From: Trichaptum fuscoviolaceum
Lineage: Eukaryota; Basidiomycota; Agaricomycetes; Hymenochaetales; Trichaptaceae
Assembly (NCBI GenBank): GCA_910574455.1
Contig: CAJSYZ010000007.1
Coordinates: forward strand, 372,001-436,000
Direction of reading: 5' to 3'
DNA length: 64,000 nt
Shown: positions 30,884 through 42,117 of the stretch, piece after piece
How the letters are laid out: every line of letters begins with the position of its first letter
Position numbering within the stretch: position 1 is the first letter of the stretch
Program-made: the position numbers and the translations under genes
Notes under the pieces: model-generated
Told to the model about the DNA's origin: nothing
Databases searched by the model: none
The model's input: only the letters and a program-made list of their open reading frames with translations

Positions 30884-31492
30884 TTAATCGGTTCCGGATT
30901 GATATCCGTAACTGTCTGAATCGTAGTTTGTAAGGGTGTAGTCCGTAACACTAGCAATGTGGGGTGAATCTTCCGGGGGGTCAATTGGTGGTGCAAGATA
31001 GTTGTGAACTATGTTTTGCGGAGTGGGTTGGTGGTGTTGGCAACTACACTGATAGATGTAGTGGTTGACGTCTTCGCTGATACTATTCCAACAGAAATGT
31101 CGGGTTACAAAGCGAACAGTTTCAGCTTTGGTGCAATGAAGTTGTTCTCCGTGATTGTCAAAATGGACGTAGTTTATGAAGAATCGGCGTAGGTGAGTTT
31201 CTCGAGGGATGAATAATCGAGTGTGGTTCCAGAGGAGTCCGTATTTGAAGATCCAAGGTTGGTGGTTGTCGCGTGAGTACTGCAGGTATCCAACTGTTTG
31301 GGTGTAATTGTAATACCGGTCGTCGAGTATAGTTCGGATTTGGTTTAGGATGTCGTCGAACTCTTCGGCAAAGGCGAGGAATCGGTTTCGGATGAGGTCT
31401 CTGGTTGAGTAGATGGGATCGTCAAGGGCTGGAAGTGATAGGGTGTTCGCCACGATTGTGGTAGTGTGTAGTGTATGCGTAGAAGTCGGCAA
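30884..31492 (-). CDS. A pre-gag ORF2: diverged integrase-type zinc domain, no ATG
   Basis: The frame of about 200 residues starts at a TTG at best. Residues about 80-155 follow the integrase zinc-domain plan: WIFKYGLLWNHTRLFIPRE, VHFDNHGEQLHC (His 110 and His 114), FVTRHFCWNSISEDVNHYIY, then CSC (Cys 149 and 151). As in element B the Cys pair is CxC rather than CxxC, and no catalytic core follows. The gag phase is -1 relative to this frame, again as in B. A second zinc domain in the leader protein might bind element RNA or DNA or partner with the pol integrase; this is inference. Confidence 0.6.
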   Translation of the reverse strand: MPTSTHTLHTTTIVANTLSLPALDDPIYSTRDLIRNRFLAFAEEFDDILNQIRTILDDRYYNYTQTVGYLQYSRDNHQPWIFKYGLLWNHTRLFIPRETHLRRFFINYVHFDNHGEQLHCTKAETVRFVTRHFCWNSISEDVNHYIYQCSCQHHQPTPQNIVHNYLAPPIDPPEDSPHIASVTDYTLTNYDSDSYGYQSGTD

Positions 31493-31830
31493 TCGTCTCC
31501 ACAGATATGGACTAGTCGGATTCGATCGGGGAGAAACTCTTCTAGGTAGAAGAATGCGTTGGGGTTGGTGTGGTAGATGAAGAAGATAGAGTCGGGTTGG
31601 ACAATTAGACTAGCAGTTTTTGTGATGGACCAAACTGTATCGTCACAGTACTTGGTGAAACTGTATGTGTCGAATTGATAACAGTTGGCTACAGAGTATT
31701 GGACTTGGTATATGTGTCTTCCTGCGTTGTCGAGGTGGTTGGTGTCGGTGTGGGTAAGGAGCAAAGCGTTTTGTGGGATAGAGGGTGCCGTGATGGATAG
31801 ATGTTATGACGTAAAGTGAAGTGGTTTTCT
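31345..31830 (-). CDS. A pre-gag ORF1, no ATG start
   Basis: Open from a TAA near 31800 down to 31345, with no ATG in frame. It overlaps ORF2 by about 150 bp in a different phase. It encodes NAGRHIYQVQYSVANCYQFD, SIFFIYHTNPNAFFYLEEFL and a Ser/Thr/Pro-rich tail. The middle resembles the B ORF1 start. ORF2 is again reached by a -1 shift from here. Function unknown. Confidence 0.45.
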
Positions 31831-32399
31831 GTTTGACCTTTGTTTAGTCTTGAGGGTTGTCAAGCAATAACGTTATGAGATGATCGACGGTGGGGCAGTG
31901 TTTGTGATGCTTTGTTCAATGTTAACAGATGAACTGTTCTTCGATTTCTGGATCGGTCTCCCTTCGATTTCTGGATCGGTCTCCCTTCGCTATTACCAAG
32001 CGGCATGTCTGCGAGTTATGCTCGTTGTCCAATAGGCGTCCCAAAGACTAGGCTAGCAGCTTTATGCCTTCTTTGCAGGTACTGAGTCCTCTTCCTGTGT
32101 GCACAGCTACGGTCCCGTTTGGTATGACAGAAGTTGGTTCCTTTGTAACGCTACTGTCCGGGGTTTAATCAACCAATGAGCTGGAGCGGTTTTCTTAATC
32201 TTCGGATCACGACTCTCGAAGTTTTCCTTGGCCTCCCTCTTGCAATCGATGAGCACCTTGCTACACTGAAGGGATTACCTCAAGCGGATGTTCTTCTGGA
32301 CTAGATGGGCTTACAACTGGTTAGTAGTAAGTGGAGCTATGGCTCAACACCTTAGTCGTAAAGACGGATGTCTTCGACGGTAGATAAGTTTGATCTAAT
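31831..32399 (-). other. A leader with PBS next to the 5' LTR
   Basis: About 570 bp without a supported frame. A 17-bp unit, CTTCGATTTCTGGATCG, is repeated in tandem near 31938-31985. The PBS occupies 32386-32396. Confidence 0.5.
32386..32396 (-). promoter_or_regulatory. A primer-binding site (self-priming type)
   Basis: Minus strand AGATCAAACTT pairs with AAGTTCGATCT of the element RNA (LTR 32570-32580) at 10 of 11 positions. The one mismatch is a CG-to-CA change. The LTR site is 35 nt downstream of TATATAA, and the PBS is three bases from the LTR, as in B. Confidence 0.7.
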
Positions 32400-32866
32400 T
32401 GTTACGTCTCAACTTACGGTCTCGTATAGTTGGGGAACGCAACGTTAAGTTGCTCAGTGATAGCGGAGCTAGGGCTCGACACTAAGTGTTGTATGGACAA
32501 AGGCCTACGATGTAGAGTAGAGAGAAACAGATGTATAGCAGAGACTAGAGACGGGGGGTTTGACAAAGGAGATCGAACTTAGAGTTCGATCATGCTAAGT
32601 ACAGGGGCTTATATACTACAGCTGCGGAGCAAGGGTCCATCGGAAGATGAGTAAGAAGAGAACAATAAGAAAGTAGACGATAGGCTACTAATAATAGTGT
32701 GAGAGCGGTGGGCAGAGGGTTAGGGCAAAGGGTACATGTGTAACATCGGGATTGGCTGAGGGTTGAGGGTTACATCGGAGGATGACTGAGCAGAACAAGA
32801 ATAGAAACAAATAGGGCAAAGGGTTCGGAGTAATGGGGGCCGCTGACATAGTAAGAAAACGTAACA
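32400..32866 (-). mobile_element. A 5' LTR
   Basis: 467 bp, TGTTACGTC...AACGTAACA, uninterrupted, with AGACC just outside (32867-32871). It carries TATATAA on the minus strand within the stretch shared with the B LTR and a predicted RNA start near 32580. It serves as the reference that fixes the hAT boundaries in the other LTR. Confidence 0.95.
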
Positions 32867-32871
32867 AGACC

Positions 32872-33655
32872 ACTGGCACAGCCTGAGTGGGCAACGCGTC
32901 ATTGGATACCAAGGGCCCGGGTCCGATACTGTGACAGCCACTCCGGAAATAGTTTATTCAGAAGTTCAGGTATCGTTTGACTTCAGTAAGATCAATTTGG
33001 CACTTACAGGTACTTACTAGAAAACGGGCCGAGCTTTGCCGGCAAGTCCCTTACTCCCCATTTGCTGAAATGTTCGCACGGGTGGCAGATTTCCCTGAGC
33101 GTTCTCACGCAATTCCGGACTGCAGTGCCCTTCCTCCCAGAGGGAGTAAGGGAATTTAAAGTTAAGCGTAGCTTTCGGATTGAATTGGAAAATCAAGTTG
33201 AACGGGTACTACTTGACGCCGAGACCGCCCTGAACAATGTTTAGCCTTTCGGTACTCTGATAACTTGAACCCATTTTTAAAATCCATTTGCTTGCTGTGC
33301 GTCACATGAAACAATCACGCTGGCTTGTCTGCTGTTTCCCATTTGCTGTTTCACATCCACACCGAATCAAATGCACTTTGCAATCATCCGGTGATTTCCC
33401 AATCTCGGCACGGTCATTCGGTGCCGACACCTTCCGCGCTCAGAGAGGTTATAGGCATCAGCGTTCAGACAAATATAAAGGGACTTGGCCAGATGTTGAC
33501 TTCGAGACTCAGAGGAGGGAGATACTGAGTGAACAAAATGAAGACTGGCCGCATCGGCATTCCTTCTGCCAATGCATTGCTGATTCACTATGGCAGTCCC
33601 CTAACTGCTTACAGGACAATCTGTATCGAGCCATAAGTCATGGCTTCATAATCTT
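32872..33655. other. Flanking DNA between element A and the next transposon
   Basis: Several medium plus-strand frames exist (for example 33288-33656) but none has recognisable domains or consistent introns. I see nothing I can name; it may be a decayed element or host spacer. Confidence 0.3.
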
Positions 33656-34674
33656 CCGGCTGTACGAAAAGGCCGCCTACAAGTGCCGCCGCTGCCGCAT
33701 GCAGCCGCCTACAAGTACCCCCGCTGCCGCATGCAGTAGGCGGCACTTTCTATACAGGACCGCATGCAGTACTGGCGGTCATTGTACAAAGTGCCGCCTA
33801 CGGTCTTGTAAGTGACCGGGTGCAAGAGCCCCGATAATATCTCAGATCTATCTAAGACCAAATAAATGTCACGAGACTATGGTCTGGGTCACTCTTTAGT
33901 AAATATATTCTCATACACTTTACTTAAGTCAATATTGGGTGTATTAAGTTAGTTGAAAGTATTATATTAAGTGTTGTTAAGTTAAAATCAGGACAAATAT
34001 ACTGTGTGACTTGGTGTCCGAGAACAGCCTGAGGGGACAAGCGGACAACTTGAAGGATTACCGAAAACCGGGTAACGGGCATTGACAAGTTTTACGAAGA
34101 CTTCCCATCGACTTCCTACACCTTCTATACATGTGCCATTTTGGTCTCTATTTCTCGTAGTTAATTATCATTTATCTTATATCTTATTAGTACATTACAA
34201 TAAACAGTACTGTGATTGTTTTATATCTAAACTACTTCTGCTATGCAAGTAATCATATTGTTGTATGCAAGATCTACAATTTGATGAGTGGCTGTGGGAA
34301 ACTGAATGCATGGCTGTGTTTGTACCTGAGTCTAGTACGCTTTGGGAAGGTTTGGGACCCCGTTGCAACTCTGCATGCGGCTTGACTGCAGTCTTCAAGC
34401 CTGTATGCGGTAGTGTATGCGGCACTTCAGTGGCTGTGCCAGGGTTTGCATGCGGCACTTTTGACAGGTAGGCGGCAGTTTTGACAGGTAGGCGGCACTG
34501 CATGCGGCAGTTTTGACAGCTGTGGCACATGCAATGACTTCATTAATTTCTACAGTATTTTATCTTATTTATCATTGGTTCCGTGTCTGCAGTCATGCAT
34601 GCGGCAGCGGCGATACTTGTAGGCGGCTGCATGCGGCAGCGGCGGCACTTGTAGGCGGCCTTTTCGTCAGGCCG
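33656..34674. mobile_element. hAT-type non-autonomous element (1.0 kb)
   Basis: Flanked by the 8-bp direct repeat ATAATCTT (33648-33655 and 34675-34682). Long inverted ends share ACGAAAAGGCCGCCTACAAG and continue with repeated GCCGCCGCTGCCGCATGCAG blocks. Subterminal GCGGCACTT/TACAAGTGCCGC motifs recur many times on both sides, as in other hAT elements. The outermost 8-10 bp of the two ends differ by small indels. There is no transposase; the AT-rich middle is non-coding. Confidence 0.82.
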
Positions 34675-34682
34675 ATAATCTT

Positions 34683-34927
34683 GTCTGCAAAGGAATGAAG
34701 AGGAAAATTGGCAAATAGTAAGTTTTGTGTCATTCTTGTTGACAACCCAGAAGATTTCTAATTGACATAGTACATTGGGGTGCAGTGCAAGATCAAGTGA
34801 AATTGGGCCCAAAAAAGCATCTCCAAGCGTTTTATCTAGGAGCTCCAGGACATAGCACGGATTGCTATCCGCAAGCTGAATACAATTTAAACTCGCAATG
34901 ATCGAAGTCCGTGTATTGGTCTCCGTG
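34683..34927. other. Short spacer between the hAT element and the first DUF6533-like gene
   Basis: Once the hAT element is removed, this joins 32872-33655. Nothing recognised. Confidence 0.3.
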
Positions 34928-36657
34928 TCAACAAATGTCTCCTGCCACTGAACGTGTGTCTGACCATTGAACGGAGCTGAACTCTACGATGGAGGAGGAT
35001 ATTTCTGATTGGTGGGGTTTGTAAGTGGTTGAGATGGCGTCGACATGCAGGAGAAGGCGCGTGCATAACATACTCTGCAAAGCGCACTGCACACTATAAA
35101 CACGAGAAGAAATAGTAATTAGGCGGTGCTCAGCTTCGGTGCAACACTTTGGTTATGGGAGGAATCTGACTGACTCAATGAGAGCATGGTTTATGAAGGG
35201 CTAACAGCAGTCAGTCTCGGTATGGCAGGTGGGGGCTGGCTATGCATGTAGTACAACTCAACTCACGTTCATTGTTTTGATAGCCACCAAATTTGTCACT
35301 GACAACCCCGTGTTGCACATGAAGTAACCTATGCCTGTATATTAAAATTTAAAGTTTTTCTGTGAGATCAATGCTGACGAGTAGATCGGGTAAGGGTTGA
35401 GTAGCGACAGAGTCTGCTCACCGTCTCGAATCATGGTCTGCATTAAATTTGAGTGCACGGAGCGGGCTATTAAGCATGTCCCCTGGGGGACTTAAGTTGA
35501 GCTATTTCGCCATCCTAACAATGAATACTCTCACAGTAAATGTAGTTTTTGAGGAGCAACAGACTAAACGCAACTACCAAACAATAAGTTAGTCCAGAAT
35601 GGAATGAATGTAAGTCGATTAGCCAACCCATACTTACAAGAGTCAAGAATTACAACATTGACCATCCCGACCCAGAGCGAGTCGTCCGCGGCTACGATTG
35701 CACATATCAGATTAGGTGTCGGCGTTGCTGTGACTGGATAGAGTTACGAGTGTAAATATTGGCTTTCTGAGGCAGGTTGATGAACCGTATACTGGTAAAT
35801 GACATACCTTTGACGCCCAGGACGAAACGGTGGACTAGGTAGCTCGACTCTGCTAAGGACAACTGGCAAGAGTGATTAACGTGTCGGTACAGCTTCAATT
35901 TGGGAGGAAGACAAGTGGTCCATACAACTAGTGCAAACAGTATCAGCGCCCCAACTTCGATACGTCTCTCCCATACCAAGAACGCACGACGAAACAAGAT
36001 CACTATCATCAACGATCACACGAGTCATTGACGCAATCCAATTATTGCATTCTTGCAGATAGATATTGCTTACGTGCGGGGGATAGATAGCAGACATGAT
36101 TGATATCTATGTTTCCTTCTTTAAGCCTTCGAGCCTACGTATGCAAAGGGGGCAGGGGTATAGCACACACATGATACATCTATGACTTGCACTCGGCATC
36201 TCTGCGCAGTTGACCTGAGCGTCGTAAAAATATCTGGACCACCCGAACTTGTCCAGCTCACATCTATCATTGTTTCAAAGAAGTATCCTATAGAAAATCA
36301 ACGAGGTGAACAGTGCCTATTTCAAAAAGCTTACCATGTATGAATATTGGAATCAAGCAGAATGTAACATATCGGTTCATAAAGAACAGAATCTTCCCCC
36401 ACGATAAGGGTCTCCTCCAGACAGACTCGACCTGGAGGAAGATCAGTGTGAAGAAAGATCCTGAAGTAGGATGCTGCATACCTCTCGATCAAGTGTGAGG
36501 AAGTAATCATAAATCTATATGTATCGCATGTTATTGACAAGGTCCTCTGCAGCATCAAAAATCTGACCAGAAGGACGATCACTGAAACTATAAAATGTAG
36601 AATTGCGGGTAAGTCATAGAGTATGAATTGTAAGAGAATTCGATGTACCTCCGACAT
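34928..36657 (-). CDS. DUF6533-like multi-pass membrane protein, gene 1
   Basis: Exon pieces on the minus strand spell the family's N-terminal module: IYDYFLTLDRE, intron, VESVWRRPLSWGKILFFMNRY, then TFCLIPIFIHG at a GT donor. Further in come ECNNWIASM and VILFRRAFLVWERR followed by a hydrophobic helix. The last exon begins SMLCTRLLLHVDA and ends at the TGA 34928. A likely start is the ATG at 36655-36657 (MSEVHRILL). Short exons with short introns are usual for the family. Exact middle exon borders are not settled, and the phases around 36000-36250 are awkward, so a disrupted gene is possible. Function of the family is unknown; it is expanded in mushroom-forming fungi. Confidence 0.6.
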
Positions 36658-37958
36658 ACTGAGTATGACAATAAGAGAAAGTAGGTTCAATCTGTACATG
36701 TACGAGGAACGATATACATAGTAGCGGACTTACAGGATACAGGAGCGAAGGTACCACAGCTTCCGGAAGGTCATCCGGCTCTTCGACTTGCCAAAGTGGC
36801 ATTTCGATTCTCCACTCTCTTAGGCAGACTAGATTGTTGAGAAGACACCAGAATCTAGGATATAGTTAAATACCGTTGAGACGCGAAGCCCTTCCGTTAC
36901 ACGAATATAAGGGGAGAATCTGTTCCGACGATTCGCCGGGAGGAAAAAAAACAGCCCGCAGTCTGCAAGTACGATCATCGGGACTTTTTGGCGCCGACCG
37001 TCACTGAATGAAATGTCAATGCACACAAACTTGAACGGTCCCAACGCCACTTACCTTACAATAGCTGATCGTCCCCACGTTCGCTCACACTGATGGTAGC
37101 TGTAAATTTTCGCCCTGTAAAGGAAAAAAAAACAGGCGAAAGACGCGAGACCTCCGACTCTGGATTGCATGGTATGAAGAGATCGACCGCTTACAAGAAA
37201 AAGATAAGCTGTGCAGTTTCCGACAGGAATGGACTCGATTACCGATTTGCGTCCGAGAGCGCGGCATGGTAATTCTTGATCACTCAACCATCCGTGCAGA
37301 TCTAATCTAAGCAGGGAAATCCAACGCATTAGTCGAACGCTGTGAGTTTGCTGACAGGAGCGTCGAGGTGCACCAAAAAAAAGAAGTGCTTCAGGCCGCT
37401 AGCGTCCAACCTTCAAGTTGCTCGGGTTACGGAAAGGCTTGCTTAGCGAGAAGCTGCAACAGTTTAAAAAATCTGGTTGCAATGAAGTAGAGCGGCTGAG
37501 TGATGAAAGATGAAGTTAACAGCAGAAAACACTCACAGCAGTAGTACGCTGAGCCTGGGCCGTCTTTGTTTGTGGGTGTTAGGATTCCTACAACGAAGGG
37601 CCTTCGAACATAGCTTCTGGAAAAAAGCTCGTCCAATCGCACACAAACCATTGTTCAGTTCCATGAGAATTCATATTATATATCGTTCATTTGAAGGCAA
37701 GCGGTTATTGAATACACCCTTCACGTTTACGAACTGCTTGGAATCGGCTACTGAACCTAATCCTGCAGGCTGCCCGATAAGTACATGTATGACTTTACAT
37801 TGATGTCAACGTCGTTCTCAGAAATTGGTATATTCTGCCCGAGGGTGTCGGGTGGACACATTCTTGAATCCGATTTAACGAACGTTCAATCGGCACTGAG
37901 CTGCGACGCGCACCTTTGATATTGTACTACAGAGGGACAAGCATCGCATATCCGGTGG
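36658..37958 (-). other. Gap between DUF6533-like genes 1 and 2
   Basis: Three minus-strand frames (36829-37050, 37051-37329, 37427-37651) are open but show no motif I recognise and no convincing splice pattern. Several runs of eight to nine A or T occur. A small unknown gene cannot be excluded. Confidence 0.3.
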
Positions 37959-39544
37959 TTAGATGAAAGACTGGTTAGCAATTGCAACGCTTCCAACCGT
38001 TTCCGGTAGGACGATGGTGCTGAACTCCATTGCTGTGGGCTTCTCGGGAAGAGAAGCAGTCACGACGTGAAGATGGAGGATAAGGCGTGTGCATAGCACA
38101 CTTTGCAAAAGGCTCTGTACTCTGAGGCAATTAAATTAGAATGAAACGAAGAACAAGAGAAAGAGGGCTGTTTCCTCACTGGTTGAATGAATGATTTATA
38201 AGAGTCTGAAACAGTCATTCCCTTAGTTCTGTACGATTACGAGCATTCCAAACCACTTACGTTGGTCGTCTTGAGGATGATGAGGTTGATGATGGTCAGA
38301 ATGAAGTTGCAGACAAAGTATCCTATACCTACAAGGCTCTTAGGCCTAAGATATTGAGAGGAAATAGCGAGGTTTTCCTACCATCTTGGACCAAGCTACG
38401 CATTAATTTCGAGCGTAAGGACCGATCTATATGATACATTTGAATTTAATCTCACCACTCATAAATATGCAGAAAGAATCTCACGATGCATGTAGCTCTT
38501 GATGAGTATCAATCCTAATGTCACTAGATCATAGAGTCGGTCACCAGTTGCTTTCTCCCTATATCCACAATTTATGTACTCACCAACATCCAAAACAGCC
38601 ATGTTCACCATGCTCAGCCACAAAGTGTGATCCGGAGTCACTATTGCACAAGGGAGGATCGTCATAGGCATGCTGATGACTGTATAAGAAATTTTCAGAA
38701 TACGCAGAGGCCCAAGGGCTACAAGAAACATACTCCCAATGCTGGTTATAAAGTTGTGCATTGTGTACGCAGCTACAGCTAGCGAAGTCTATCCGCATGT
38801 GTCTCAATATTTCTTCAAAAGTAACTTACGAAAACGTGAACGTACGAAGAACATAAATAATACTAAGCAGCCAACTGAGCCGCGTCTTTCCCATGCGATA
38901 AACGCACGCCGCAGTAGGATGACTAGAGCAAGAACTATATCAGATAGATCAGAGATACGAGCAAGCGACAAAACATACTAGCAGCGATGGCATAAGTAGT
39001 GCATATGATCACTGCAAATTCTCGTATCATAAGATACAATATGTTGCATAGTGTCGGGCTACACACTTCCTCGTATGATTACTTCCTTCCGGCAAAGCTA
39101 ATCATTCCATCAGCTCCGATGTCATGATTGAAACAAATCTAAGATTTATCTCACATCAGGATTCGACTCAAGGAAAAAACCTGATGGTCGATAGTCGCAC
39201 TTGTCAGTGACGCAATACCAGATACATATATTTAGGCATCCCACCATGCAAGAAAAGTGGCACTAAGCTAAACGGAAAATAGCGGTTGAGCAAGAATAAT
39301 ATCTTTCCCCAAGATAATCTCATAGTCCAAATATATTTGACCTCAGAGAAGTGAAGAGTCAGACAAAAGCTTTTATATATGAGAATCAGAAAGCGCTTAC
39401 TTCGCGATCAAGAGTGATGAAATAGTCATAAAACTAGAACGCTATGATCTTCAATCAGCGAGCTCATTCACGAAATAAGCAACGAACCAATAGTGCCGAC
39501 ATTGCAACTGTGCATTCGGTCTTGTTTGTCAACGGGATACTCAT
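37959..39544 (-). CDS. DUF6533-like multi-pass membrane protein, gene 2
   Basis: The start ATG at 39542-39544 gives MSIPLTNKTECTVAMSALL. An intron with a GT donor follows, then FYDYFITLDRE, a 59-bp intron, and VKYIWTMRLSWGKILFLLNRYFPF with LVPLFLHG. Later exons include LVILLRRAFIAWERRGSVG and a hydrophobic helix. The last exon starts SVLCTRLILHLHVV and ends at the TAA 37959. The intron after FYDYFITLDRE falls exactly where it does in gene 1, so the two are tandem paralogues. Middle exon borders were not all resolved. Likely in a cell membrane; role unknown. Confidence 0.7.
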
Positions 39545-42117
39545 ATTGAGGAAACTAATACCTACCAGCAGTGTGCTGTGATGGAACGCCGTAAATCAGT
39601 TCATGATGGATGTCAACAAAAAAGAGACCGATTCCACGACACCGTGACACACCGGATAAATGAGTGATTGAGACACAATTTCTGAAGCCTCCCGCGGATT
39701 TTCTGCAAATCCTGTCGATTCCATGGCAGGCCGATGATGTCGCCTGAAGAATGTGCAGCGTGTACATATATGTGGGTGAGGATGAGTTGGACTTACCACC
39801 TTTATACGTATAATACGCATCTGAGGGAGCACCGGTTTCTTGGAAAGAAACGTTTATGTGGTTTGCCCGCTCCACTTGTATTCAGTCATCGCGATGGTAG
39901 GCTCTGGCTGGCCTGTTGGTCCTAGCAACTGAAATTTGGGTAAGCGTTGAGTGGAGCTTGATAACACATGCCAGGATAGTAAGGGTGGCCACTGGCCCAC
40001 CATCTGTCGACGTATTAAACCAGTGCAGTTCGTTCATAAAAGGATTGATGCCAGTGGCGAAGACCAGTCGCTGAGCTATCATCTATCAGTGGCCGGGCGA
40101 TGTACCTCTACCGTGCAAGATAGGTTGAAGCAGCTCACAGCTGGCGACGCGATGACACGGCCGTGAGCATATAGTTTGCTCACATTTGTTCCGTAGTCTT
40201 AGGTTCGGGTATTGATTCGGTGTATTCTGATACACGAAGCTGCACAGTACCACGAAAAATGGTTACTATCGCTAGAGCTTAGAGACCATGGACCGTAAGA
40301 TCACAAACAGTGTTCTTCAGATTTACGTCTTTAAGATGTAAGATTCCGAAAGAACCATATTCCGAAGAACGAACATAGCGAGCGGGAGGACACAGTCGGT
40401 GGCAACAATCGTCGGCATGACCTTTCCGGAAATAGCCCTGTCTCCAGCGAAGAGTCTGCAGCTGAGAAGGTACGACTCGCAATAGGAGTAAAAAGTTCAG
40501 AATGCACCCAGTAGACTGGCTTCCAGCTGATTGCGCCATCGAAAACCTCTGTTATCCGCTAACCCGACCACGGTCCACGGCTATAATCTGCCTCAGACGA
40601 AGATGTGTCCCGAGTATTGCCAAAGTCCTCTAAAGTGCACCGTTGCAAAAGGGATCTTGTCCACGGAGCTATATTTGAAGAAAGCGAAAGTGGATGCGAT
40701 GGACAAAGAAGTTCTTGTTGGTCCAATGTGAAGAAGCGGAACTATCAATCCAGAAACCGATTCGCTTACAAAGCTAGGGCACAGCCGGCGAGCGTCGTCC
40801 AGCCCGATCGTTGCCGTAACCGATCCCAGCTATACGTGCAACCGCTTCCCTTCTAGTACGAGCCGCCACTCGCGGGTCCTCTAAATTCTTGACGAGGAGA
40901 CGAAGGTGGTACGGTAGACGCCGAACAATGAAGCAACCAGGTCCCCGTCCGAGAACACGCGAGAACATGATGAGGTCTTGACTCTCGAGACTTCGGCATC
41001 TTCGCTAGCTGAGATGTCCAGCATCCGGCCTAACATCTGGTGCACGCAAATGCCGCGGAGGAGCATTTCTGGCAACCGCTTCTACCGTCAACAAGGCGAC
41101 GAACGGAGGAGATAAATCCTGAGGACAATGTAAGAATCAGGAGGAGATTCAGATCGGTTGTGATATACATACATATCTTTCAGGTTAGATCTACTCCCTA
41201 ACACGGTGCAAATTCTGTCTTGGTACATCTTCCCTATCCTCCGGCAACAGAATAGATAAATATGCATGTTCGAGAGAAATTATAAATTATGCAAAGGGGC
41301 TATAGAAAGCAATAAGTAACAGGCATGAGGAGGTTGAGGCAACTGCGCACGGAACTGTGGTTTCCCCCGCACTCTCCGGTTACCAATGCCTGACCCCTAA
41401 TAGTATCCGCCCTTGATAAACGCAGTATATTCTCGAAGTTCTGATCCCATTCCAGAATTCGTTCTATGAGGCGGGAGGACTCTACTTGGGTATGGGAAAC
41501 ATCAACCAGTGCCGCTGCCTGAACGATTTGGATTTTGGACGTGTGCTGTTCCTCTTGAGCCTTCATGTCTGTTGCTTCCATTGTCAATCTTTCTTTTCCC
41601 ATGAAGTTCTTCCAGGCAAAGGAATATCAAGTAGACCATGGCTTGACCCATCGAATGACGATTAACGAAAAGGATTGCAGGGAAGAGGGGATGAGTAGAT
41701 ACAGGAAGTTGTATGATGGCCAATCCTTTTATTGCACGGCTCAATAGCTGTTAGGGCCAGTTTCATGCTCTACCATCGCAAGAGGTTAGTACCACGCAAG
41801 AAGCTTGTTTGTGTTAGTCTGCAACTCTTACAACAAGCATTTTGGCGACGTACCAGCACAGACCTCCATTCAGTTTCCAGGTACCTGAGTGACTAATAAA
41901 TATTTCCGCCTTTGCCATTCCAGATTCTTATCAAGAAACAGACAGTACAGTCGAGGCTGTAGTTCTTTCAGGCAATACACAACAAGTTCAAGGAGTTGTG
42001 AAGTAAAGCTGAACTTGAAAGGTCGGAACTTGAATATTCTGTGTCGACCCACCCAGACAGTCCCACGGCCCGAAAAGGCCGAGGCTTCAGGGTCCATAGA
42101 CGATCATTTACATAATA
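39545..42117. other. Gap between DUF6533-like gene 2 and the TA element
   Basis: Minus-strand frames at 39882-40082 and 41300-41602 (the latter with RLIERILEWDQNFENILRL) have some protein-like character. I cannot place them in a family or build a gene. Nothing else recognised. Confidence 0.3.

Larger units (their letters stand above)
4873..32866 (-). mobile_element. Element A: Ty3 chromovirus, 28 kb because of nested insertions
   Basis: The two LTRs (4873-6985, itself interrupted, and 32400-32866) match apart from one base substitution and a 9-bp indel. The 5 bases outside each LTR are AGACC (4868-4872 and 32867-32871), a 5-bp target duplication that proves both LTRs belong to one insertion. 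On the minus strand the order is 5' LTR, PBS, ATG-less leader frames, gag, pol, extra 3' frames, 3' LTR. Subtracting the hAT, kinase-carrying and B insertions leaves an element of about 9.7 kb. The flanking host sequence (4753-4867 and 32872 on) shows no gene I recognise. Confidence 0.93.

Noticed and set aside
33288..33815. Plus-strand frame as a host gene
   Set aside because: It runs into the hAT inverted repeat, has no motif, and the codon pattern is not convincing.
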